DNA of 64,000 nt from Argopecten irradians (lineage: Eukaryota > Mollusca > Bivalvia > Pectinida > Pectinidae), in contig NC_091134.1 in the NCBI RefSeq assembly GCF_041381155.1, forward strand, positions 9,332,755-9,396,754, written 5' to 3'. Shown one piece after another: positions 38,401 to 50,400 of this stretch. The notes under the pieces are model-generated. The model was not told the origin of the DNA and ran no database searches. It saw only the letters and a program-made list of their open reading frames with translations. Position 1 is the first letter of the stretch. Every line of letters starts with the position of its first letter. Position numbers and translations under genes: made by a program.

Positions 38401-41400
38401 TTGACATTGCCTCAAACCGAACCCACGACCCGAATTCGAGCTTACAAATCGTGTGTCAACCCGATGTTAGTGAACATCCGATATACAGCAGGCAATCCAA
38501 GACATTATTTATTTATCATTCATATATTTTATCTTTTTGATAGTAAACTTTTTATTGTTTTGAGGAATGTTTGCATAAAATGCCGAAATGGGAAATTCAA
38601 AGTTTAATCAAATGAAATAAATTGTTAAGTGAGGTCCACGGGATATTGAAATCACGCGTGCATAGCAATAAGATTAGTTAGTAATGGAATATTATAAAAA
38701 AAGGTTTCAACGTAAAATCCCAGGAAAGTGACATGTCAATAAAATAAATCATGAGATGTATTATCAAAACGTTTTTTGTAACCTACTACTCAAGATACAT
38801 TGGTTTCTGGATAATATATCTAATGGTATAATCACATTAAAACCAAACTTGATATTGAATCCGTGTGAATTTTAGGGAAACCAAAGCTATAAATCTTCTA
38901 TATATGTATAGTCAGACAATATCGGTCATGGTTGGAAGCGTAGGGTTAGGTTGACGGTTTAAATTTGATTTGAATGCTATTCATTCCCTTTATATTAATG
39001 TTTACATAATTATGGAAATAATCTACTACCATACAATGAGTGCTTAGCTTTGGGCTTTGTTGAAATTGATAAAATGATTTCCGACTACAGTTCAGAGTAG
39101 ATATTGTAGATCATGTGAATTTTAGCGAAACCCCGACAATTGATTTTACCCAAACAAATACAACCAGTCACAGCTTCCTTTGCTTTAAGTGAGAACATAT
39201 CATTTTTCCAGTTTCTAATTCAAAGTTAAACAGGTGTGAAAGTTAAAGGTTTCGTATTTGGCTTAAACCAAGTAATCAGCTACGTCATACAGGTACGTCC
39301 AGGTGAGTGGTTATGATATCGCCAGTGTGTTGGAAATAAAGCCGATTAGCTCGGTAGTGATTAGAAAATAAAGGGCTGTGTTTATTACACAAATATTGAC
39401 ACGGGTGTTACCAGTGTGATTATTGTATGTTCACTGAAAAGTCAATACACCAGGCCAGTAACAGTTACCTAACTAGCCAAATATAGGCCATACTATAGGC
39501 TACCATAAATCCAATAGGTGATTTATTTTCTTTATTGTGAAACAAGATTCAAGGATTTTTAATAAATTGATTTGTATAATACACCTATTTATTGAAATAC
39601 CGTGATTCAAAAATTGGCAACAATTAGTTTAAGGCTGTATGTACATCAAACATAAGATGCGATTTATTTTCTTGGCCATGAAAGACCTCAAGAAAGCTTT
39701 CCGAGCTTTCAATTTCCTTAGACTCATCATCAAGTATAAGAACCATGATTTTAAGGAAAGGAATTACTATAGGTAGTGCTGTCTTGTCATAGTAATTAGG
39801 TCCATAATTTCAGAAGAACAGATAAATAAATAAAACTGCATCTTATTAAGAAAATTTACCCTTTAATACCATATCGGACAGATGACGCGGGAAAGCAAGC
39901 CCGAAAATGAAATCAATAGCTTACTATTCCGATCGTTACTAAAAGGGCTAAAATAACCTACTGAAAGTGACGTTATGACATCCGTTTAACATGACCAGGT
40001 TAAGCACTGGTCGATTATACCCTGATGTAACAAGGCTAACAGAGCGGAGTAAATGCCATGTGATTACCTAACTCAAAGTCTCCGTTAATGGGGCCTTGGG
40101 TCTACTAAGTTACGATAGGTTCACGGGGTCAAATGGATTACAGGACCAATTGATTAATTGGAATTAAGTGACAATGAGACTAATCCCATTAACCACACGA
40201 TCAGGAGGTCAACACTGGACACAGGTCAGTACGGTCCGTACCAACGGACAAGGGGAGGGGGACTGAGAGAGGCTATTTGTGTAATAAAAGGACCAATGAA
40301 TAATTCTAGTCGAAACCATGCGAAGATGGCCAGATAGAAAGCATTTGACTGTTACATTTAACTGCTGATAAAGTAATTATGTATTATTTTAAGACAGACA
40401 AGACACATGTAATAAAACACTTCAGAAAAAGCGTACATACTTGCAAAATAATGATAATATCCACAGCTAGAAATGTCTATGTTTAAGAATGAGAGAACCA
40501 ATGCAATACTTTATATCAGTCTTTAACGGCTGTTGAAACACCGTTGTAATGTAAACTCAATAATATTACGTAATTCGACTTTCAAGAAAATATCTAAATT
40601 GTTTTTCAAAACTCTTTTGATCGCTTGTTACACTTTGACATCAATGCTGACGTCAAGAGGAATTATATCTCGATATGACACCCAGAAAGACATATTTAGT
40701 AAAAGGAAGTTCGTGGCTAAACTATGTAAACAAACTGAATTCCTAATAACAATTCAAGACGCAAGAATGTTTAAACAAGGCATAGTTAGCTATTTGTGGT
40801 TTACGGTCATAAATATCTCCAAAGTGGACATTTCACTATCAATATGATGAAGTGTCAGCAGAGTAAATAAAGTCTTTGTGAGTAAATAATGTTGACGGCA
40901 ATTTCAAGGTGTCGTATTTTATTAAACGCTTTGTCAAGTGTTACTGTGAAAATAAAAAAAGGATAATTGTTAAGTCGCTGTGTGTCGGGTTGAACGTACA
41001 AATAAGTCTTCTAAATGACAAATAGTTTCAGTGTGAAGATTTTCTATTTATATATTTGATTAATGATTCAACAGTGTTACCCTTCAGCGTTTTTATGTTA
41101 ACTTTTATCACGCGGTGAAGGGCTAAGAAACATTCACTACTTTAAACATGTAGGGAGTTAGATTCAATATGCTTGATGTCAGCATAGCCTTGACGAAAAA
41201 ATGTGGAGTGCTTTAAACGCAAGAAGTTAAATATACATGTAGAAAGAAACATATCCTTAAAAGCTAGAAAGATATAAATAAGAAAATGATTTATCACTTT
41301 TAACTCACCGCGAAAATTCAAACTAGCTTTGAAGGTAAATTGATAAAAAGGGAAATATAGTTATAATTTCAAACAGATTTCTAATTTATATGGCGTAATT

Positions 41401-44400
41401 ATCTTTAAAGGTAGAAATAATCGATGGTTATCAAGGTGTATTACACAGTGGCAGATTTAGTACAGATACAGTTTAAGTACAAATATAAATTGCCATATGA
41501 TATCAGCGTAGTCACTCTGTCCTTGGGCGCTATATGTAATTATTATAACGTCTACTACTGTGTGGAAGTACTGATATATTATACAGTTGGTTGAGAAAGG
41601 AATTTCACTAGTCTTGTTAGTAGGTTCGCTATGTTCAGTGGAGCATGAACACAGACTATATGATAAACAACTAGGTTCGAAAAATATGTCGTATATGATC
41701 TACCATCTGTTATTCATTTAAGCTTGTACGAGGTTGTCATGGTCATCAATCACAAATTCAATATCTGCGTAAAAATTAAAAGTATTTATGAATTTACTTG
41801 ATAAAATTCAACCGGAAGCAACTGCTATAAAAACAGTCGGACCAGATTTTAAATCAACAAACACATGTCTACAATATATAGGAATTTTAAACAGGCGTTT
41901 TAAAGCCTGGAACACAGATAGTGTTATATAGTACACCATGATGTTATCCTGTTCTATTTACACAAGGCCATTTAAACTGACATAAAAACTGTAGACGAAC
42001 AGGTAGGAAATAACACGTTAGTATTGATTACGTCAAATAATGGAAAACACAACTTGAATACAAAACTACATTCCAACTGAAATTGGTTTGCGTGGTAATT
42101 GTATTACGACGAGAACGAGCTATCAAGGAAACTCATCATTGCATATTTAACTATGTTGCAAAAAAAAACCCCAAGAAAAATAATAAAAATAAGAAAATGT
42201 TAATATGCTATATGGAATCTTCGTTAAGTATATTTGCTTGTTTATATGTTTCTAAATAAGCTTTGAATTTACAATGCCCCACCTTCTTGTTGTTGTTCTT
42301 TGATCCTGTTGAATTTCGTATTACATCCATCGTGCCTTTTTCTATGCCTTTTTCATTTTTATACTGATAAACTATCAAACACTTTTCGAGAAGAAGCTGG
42401 TAATCCGAAATGATTCTCCAAGGTCAACTTGAGCAATAGATCGTCACCATGTTCTATAGAAAGTGCCAGATAAAAGTCAGTAGCAAAATCAAGTTTTCTT
42501 TGGCACTGGCAGTAAATCAAAATATTTGTACATAATTTCCTCAGTTTGTGATAAACTCCAATACCAATCACTTATCAGTGGTCAGCGTTAAGCGGTCCAT
42601 TCCTCTGACCTGTTGATTGCTAAATTCATTCCATGTTAGGAGCAACGTCCGCAGGTTATGTCATCTGGCTAAACTTGACATGCAGTAAGTAAGTTAACCA
42701 CTAACCAGGGTACCAGCCCTTGCCTTAGGAAACTCCGCAGTGCCTAGATAAGGGAGTCTCGGGAGAAGGTGTTACCTGCACTGCCTATAGAGAGGTAGTG
42801 TAGCTCCGGCAAGATAGAATCTTAAGGACTTTAAACCGATAAAACATTCAAACAAGTGCCACCACAAACCAATGGTATTGGCATACGTATACACACACCG
42901 CTGATTTAACTGACGTCCGGATACGTTTTGTGGTAAAGAATGTGTATTGTTGCCTGTAAAAAGTGGAGCACGACTACTAAACAACAAGCGTCGATAGTGA
43001 CATAGCATCTGGGAACTTTAAACGAATGTAATGACACGATTCATGATCTTCACCATGACGAAGCAGATGGATTGAGAGACATCTCGTTTTTGTCTGTACC
43101 AAGGATTAAACTTATTGTTTAAATAGAAAAAAAATGTTTAGAGCGTGCCCGAATAAAAAGACAATTGGAAGCTTACCACGATATAACAAAGGGCTCATGA
43201 GGTGATTTTTAATATATATCATCTACGTTTACATGATATATTTATAATGACTATGTATCGTGTACTAAAAGTATGTTTTTCATGATACATCTGTAATTTC
43301 TATCGTATATAATAAATATATTTTATACCATATTTTACCATATATCAAATTTATCAAAATAGGGGAACATCTAGTTATTGTCGGGAATCTAGAAAACAAT
43401 TATTTTATTGGAATCTTGTGAAAGAATTGTTAAAATATTGAAAATGTTTTCAGATGTCATCAATGACAAGATAAACACATATTTTCACACGCAACTGTCA
43501 TTATTCGAAATATTAATAATTTATGAAAATCTTATAAAAGCGTTGTTAAAGATGCTCCACCGCTGACAAATCGTATTTTTTTACTATCAAAAACAGGAGC
43601 AGTCGATTTAGTATTTTTCTTCAGTTACAAAAGTTAGGTACTTCACACCATTACTACTATTGAAATTTTGAGCTTCTAATTTTACTTTAAGTTCAAAAAA
43701 AAAATAAAATAATAATTAGTTGCATCCCGAAAAAATTCACTGGCACTATATCCTATATGGAATGAAGTACTGATTGCGCATGCACCAAAGGCAAAATCAA
43801 TTATTTCATATTATTTTTTTTGTGTTAATTAGACATAAATGTACACGATTAAACACCAATTATTGTTCAAATGATGAATATCATTTATGCTCTGTCGGCG
43901 GTGGAGCATATTTAATATAATGACAGAATAAATGTTTTCAGGTGTCAAGGATTGTATTCATACATAATTTGCCATTGCCGTTATTCGAATTACTCAATAT
44001 GGGTATTAAAGCAAAGAGAACATACCAGGTACCAAAGTATATGTAAATATTCATAATGGTGAACTGAACGATTAAATAAAACCAGTTACTATGATGCCTG
44101 GGCAGTATACTGTTAAGTTTTAAATAAGTAAATCTGTTTATTAATCAAATTTCATTAGATAGAATCGTCACACCACCTGATTTACTGCAGTAAATATAAG
44201 ATATCGAATAATTGTGAAACAAGTCATGTAGACCCATATTGATCGCTCAACAGTGATTTATGGGACTCGCCTGTCAAGATGAGTCCTGGACTCATTATTT
44301 TCCTGTGGAACTAATATATGGGCAGCCACTCTTTTTTCTTTGCTGGGATATATTTTATATCAGTTTAACGTTCTATTAACAGCTATGGTCGTGCAAGGAC

Positions 44401-47400
44401 GTGTCAGGTCTGTTGGTTGAGGAAAGTCGGAGTACACAGAGAAAAACTACCGACCATCGGGATTCGAACTCGCACCCCAGACGTGAAGGGTTTGTGGTAA
44501 TATGTCGGAACCTCTAAACCACTCGGCTAACTGATCTTTCACCATCGACAACCGAAAAATGAATGTTCTGATAATTGATAAACATGTATGCGCGTATGCA
44601 AGAGAGAAGGTACTTAATGTTGGAAGAAACTGGAGCTCGTATGCAAGAGAAAAGGTACTTAATGTTGGAAAAAACTGGAGTACCCGTTGAAAACCCATGT
44701 AATAGGACATTTTGTGATCCTATAGCTTTGGTGGTCTGATCAGGAAAATGAATCATGACCGTACATCAATACATAACTTTACAGTAAATAGTTTTGGTAT
44801 TATTACATAAAGTATGTTATTATACATGTGTTTGGGTCTGTAGACCCTACCCTAAAATGATAACATTAAAAAAAACCCTAAAAACTTCCATTCCAATTTG
44901 AGCTCAGTTTAAGTACGAAATGTTGGAACATAATGAAAAAAATCCTTTGCCACGTTGTAAAGGAAAGAAAGCACGAGGTAATAAATAGGTGTACGTAATT
45001 GAACGTAATAACATGTTTCTTTCACACTTTTGTTGCGCCATGGTAAAAATACTGCATTAAATCTATCCTCCAGACTATTTAACATTTTCATCATGACAGG
45101 TAGTGTTGTACCCGTCTGTACGACAGAAGCATGCCTTTAAACGTGTGGTTCACCGTTTAATGTTCTTAATCATATCACTGCTCTACGTTAAGCTATCCAC
45201 GGTGATTTGTATGTAATCTTGATTAATGTATCAAACAAATTCATCTATAAAAAGGAATCTAATGAGGATTTTTTTACAGTTTGAATTTAATATGCACTTT
45301 GTTTTATCTTTGTGAATATTAGCACTATTACGGTATTAACAATTTTGTTAACTGCATTCGAGGTTTGATTTCTTGATGTGATATGCAGGATTCATTATTA
45401 AATGATCAGTTTAATCATGGTCTCTCAAGTCAGGATGAAATTGTTTTTTCCCGCTATCTGTAGACGTTTTCTGTATCAGACATATTAATATACTTTTCAG
45501 TAGCAATGATCATTTAACAATTCAGCGAACCCTTTCCCCAATACCAATAAAGCTATCTTAGGTTAGGATTAAAAAATGAAAATTAAACTTGCCACTTCTA
45601 GTGACAACCCTCCAACAGCTGTAGGTGATTATAAATTTAAGGAAGTGACACTATTACCATTATTTTCCGACAGATAGTGACTTGGAAGTGCATCATAAGC
45701 GTTTTGTGGTTTCCAATATTTTGCAGTGATTGTAGTTAGATACAGTTGGCATATGGTTCTTAGTTATTATATTCCTGAATACCTGGCTAAAATCTTGCAG
45801 ATAATGTTGTTGAATGTGTCTCGTACTAAAATATATTTTATATGTTCTATCATTGGTTGGATGGTATGCTTGGATTACTATTTTCTGATATTTTTGCTCG
45901 TATTTGCGGTAACAAATAGATAAATGATATCTCCACAAACTTATATACAATAAATAATTAAATGTCACCCAAGATATAAAGCACCGGTACAATTTAGCAG
46001 TAACATTGAAAACACTAAACAGCAATTACTGGTATCCATGTTCCTTAGAACGATTTCTTTTGGCCAGAAACCCTCGAGACACAAAATCGATACAAAGTAA
46101 ATTGATGAAGTGAAAACACGTGGCATTAAGTGACTTTCATTCAACCTGTGATTTTTGTGCAAGGAGTGTCACTCAATTTCATTACAGGTGAAAAGATATA
46201 ACAACAGACATTAGACAGGGTATCGATGCTATAACTCTCAAGGCCTTCACAAAAGTAAGCTTTTAACAGTATGTAACGACAAGCAAATTTTAAAAGGGAT
46301 TCTATTTTCCTTTAATTTTACTTTTTAAGTCATATATTAAAGGGATAATTCAGTCTAAAAGATCATTAAAATCTGTACATATATCGAAAACCCCCCAGTT
46401 CTAATGGAAATTAGATCAGTCGGTTTTACGGTGATATGTCAGAAAAAAAACGTGGTGATTAAATGCGTTTGAAATGTTCAAACTCGCTCGCTGTCCGTCA
46501 TTACACATTGTGGTAAAAAAAACTTGTATGCTGAACCCTGCTCTTAGAGTAAAGCAACTTTTGTCTAGAACTGCTCAAATCGCTCTGACAGTAGTGTGTT
46601 TACCTTATTTGGTGAATGGTCTTGCCTAAAAAATCATTTTATCACCTCTTCAGTGGTTATGTAGTTCATTTGTTTAACGTGCGTGACTTTGGCTCGGGTA
46701 TGGGTACAGCGTACATTTTGTACCTGCTTAATCGTATTGATCAACGATTTGTAATTACAACGGTATCAATCAAAATACTAAACAATGACGTGGAATTTGT
46801 TTTATATTATATGTTTCAAAAGAAATGTAAAACAATACATTTATGCCAATTTTGCTTTGTGGTTATACAAAAGAATTAGCCTGAGTGAATTATCCCTTTA
46901 AAGACTTTGATATTTCTGAAAATGTATTTTTAGCGTAAAAAACTGTTTAAATTGCTTAATATTATATCCTCGATTAAGAAATACAGTATTTGAGATGAAC
47001 AATGTTTAATTGAACCTTGAAAGTTATGTGACCTTGAGGAAGACGCATACCTTGAGTCTTTGACCAGCTGATGGCCGATTGCCAGTATTTCTGGACTGTA
47101 AAAATTAAATTCATCATTATCTTCATCATCGATCATCACCATCATCATCATCAGTAGGTTGTGATGCAACTATCGTTATAATCGATTCCTTGATATGGAA
47201 CACCTTGTTTCATAATCATAGTGTCATCATGATTTCAATTTCACCAGTTTTACCATCAACATGTTTTATAGAAAACACACATACCTGACATTGTATTATC
47301 TAAAATACCTATTTGACATGCATTAAGTTGATAACAACTTTTGTAAGTGTATCATGAAATGTACGTTTCCATTTGCTTCTTTGAATAATACTATCAATCC

Positions 47401-50400
47401 AGTCTATTTTATTAATCATGTTATACTGTATAAAAGACAAAACATAGTACGTTTATTCCATCACCAACTATTTAATGTGATCCGTTTACAAAATTACACT
47501 ATATTGTTCAACTATGTAATGCATTCTTATGCAATATTATATTATATTCCTATTATTTGTATGGTGACTAATATTGTTATGTAGATAGAATAATTTCGGT
47601 TAAGCGCGAGAAAATCGCCATAACAAGTTAGGAATATTATATTCAAATAAATTCCATTACACATATATGCAATCTACAATTTCCGACATGTACGGAATCA
47701 ATGATTAAATTTCCCAGCTATATATTGAAAAAAAAATAAAAATAAATAAAAATAAAATGTACACGTTAAGGTAAAAATAAATTTTATACGATTTCCCCAC
47801 ATTTTACAGATTTGGCAAAACTTAATTAGAAGCAGTCTCGTTTGATAAGGTATGGTTGTATGAAATAGCACAATGTATTGCATACTTGTAGTACGTGGGT
47901 GCAGTTTGGACTCCTCTGGTATTGAGCACGTAATAGGGAGAGTTAATCTAAAAAAGCCAAGTATTTGTTAACAAGTAGGTTGATATCTATCGCATCATAG
48001 TTACAGCAAACACGGGCCGTGTTTTAGATTACAAGAGTTATCGATCTTTAACAACCTGCTTTGAATGGTGTCCGATAGCTGGCGTTTGATTAAACCAAAC
48101 CCTATACCTGGAATTTATTTATCGAAAAGAAAATTAGCTTTTTAAGCACATGCATGTCGGAGCTGTGTATTAGCAAACTGTGGTACCTTTGGAGATAATG
48201 CATTTGTTTACGTTCTTGTTAGTGTTTATTATGTAAAGAGAGTGGATAAAGGTAACGGAGAAAGCAACTGATAAAACATCGAAATACACATCAAATGATT
48301 ACATGGCAGTTTAAATTTTGGGTTTATTATACCTTATTAAAAAAAACCAACCAAATAAATCAATAAATAATAAATGTTTGTATAAAATATAACTATATGT
48401 TTCACAAACATTGTATATCGATATATATGGTATTAAATAAATGAATAATTATATCCACGTGCAAATATACTGTTTCTACTATTAAGATGCTGACTCTTTT
48501 GGTGCAATTTCAAACGACCAGCATTTAAATATGTATACATATTTTTACATTACATTTTCCATATATAAAGGTAGATATACAACAAATAAAATTGGTTAAT
48601 GATTGTCAGTTTTATAATTAGTTTTCTATGTTTCACAAACCAGTGAATTAGCAGTTTAAATCTATGTTACTTTCCCCCCAAATTATCATTAACAACTGCA
48701 CAAATTAAATATACCAAACGATAAAAAATCAAGTTATTTGAAATGTTTAAATTAAAAATTAAAAAAAATTAATTTTACCTGTAATCTCTTTACGGCGGCG
48801 TATTAGGGCCACTACAAACTTTTATTTATCTTGTACGTACAAGTTATATCTGTACGTACAAGATATATCTTGTACGTACAAGTTAGTATCTTGTACGTAC
48901 AAGTAGTAAGAGTATCTTGTACGTACAAGTAGTATCTTGTACGTACAATAGTATCTTGTACGTACAAGTTAGTATCTTGTACGTACAACTTAGTATCTTG
49001 TAGTAAACTAGTATCTTGTACGTACAAGATAGTATAATGTTGAAACTCTCGTATTAAAGGCTTTGGCTGGTTTACTCTCACAATGGCATCGCATGCTATA
49101 CGTATATACGTAAACTTTGTTTAAGCCAAAGGAGAAAAGAATATATGTTGTGGAGTTTAATGCTGTGATAAGTTTCCGAACACTTATATGTAAATGTTTA
49201 TAACAGAGTATTTACTATGATCATCATTTGGACAATAATTGATGTGTGTATATATGTCTAATAAACACAAAAACACATATGAAATATTTTGTTTTGCTTT
49301 TGCTGTCTTCATCTACATTAGGCATAATGCCTAGGATTTTTTTCGGAGGCAGTTAATTATTTTCAGTACTACTATTCTGATGTAAACAGATAAAACTTAT
49401 CATTCATCGGAGATGTATCATATCCATTTTATCACTAAATGTATCTTATCTATAAAACAAGCGACTATACAGTTTTCTCGAAAGGAACTATACAGTGTCA
49501 GTTTCAAAATAATGCAAGTGACTATACAGTTTCAACTCATAATCCGGCAATTTCAAATTACGATTGTGAAAAAGATATTGTTCTCATTAATATATATTCA
49601 TATTTTTAATATAATAAACCTGTGATCGTGCTTGAAGCAATGTAAAGTAGACCGACTATCTTTAATTACGAAAAATATCAGGCGGGTGACTCAATTCTGC
49701 GGTGATGAACAGCAGTTCAACTCAACTTGTATGTTCAAGATACTAAGTTGTACGTACAAGATACTATCTTGTACGTACAAGATACTATAAGTTGTACGTA
49801 CAAGATAGTAACTTGTACGTACAAGATACTAAGTTGTACGTACAAGATACTAAGTTGTACGTACAAGATACTATCTTGTACGTACAAGATACTAAGTTGT
49901 ACGTACAAGATACTAACTTGTACGTACAAGATACTAACTTGTACGTACAAGATACTAAGTTGTACGTACAAGATACTAAGTTGTACGTACAAGATACTAT
50001 CTTGTACGTACAAGATACTAACTTGTACGTACAAGATAATAACTTGTACGTACAAGATAAATAAAATTTTGTAAAATTAATTTTACCTGTAATCTCAAAA
50101 GATATATTATTTTATTATATATTATTTTCATCTGATATTGTTCATTTTATGTGTATTTGACCATATTTAGGTGGATGTCAGCGTCATTTAATTTTGTTAT
50201 CGATACATATGAAAATGAAAGTTGGGAAGCATGATCTTAAAAATCTGTTTATTTCGACCATTACACCAATTGTATATCAAATAGAGTTATTATTTGTTCT
50301 ATCAATAATCACAAACGAAGTTATAATAGATACCACGTAATAGAAATATGCCAATGCATGTATATCAAAGCGATATAACCTACTTCCTGGTTCTGTCGAA

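Larger units (their letters stand above)
48789..50072. mobile_element. 1.28 kb unit bounded by inverted 21-bp palindrome arrays
   Basis: Two arrays of the same short unit lie in opposite orientation at its two ends, with about 0.7 kb of unique AT-rich DNA between. The outer array edges are also inverted copies (TTTTATTTATCTTGTACG on the left, its complement on the right). The whole is flanked by a 24-bp direct repeat ending TTTTACCTGTAATCTC (48765-48788 and 50073-50096). This looks like a transposable unit with repeat-bearing ends, but no family was recognised. Confidence 0.5.

Noticed and set aside
42359-42571. Minus-strand 70-codon frame (ending ...ASSRKVFDSLSV) preceded by a possible acceptor
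   Set aside because: Base use looks somewhat coding, but there is no donor, no family match I recognise, and it does not join the KY-fusion exons in phase. Left unassigned.
44447-44756. Minus-strand frames over the SINE and the 45-bp tandem repeat
   Set aside because: They are explained by the repeats; the duplicated peptide only reflects the tandem 45-bp unit.
49727-50074. 115- and 106-codon frames of YVQDTKL-type repeats
   Set aside because: The 21-bp period is a multiple of three, so frames stay open on both strands. This is repeat DNA, not a gene.
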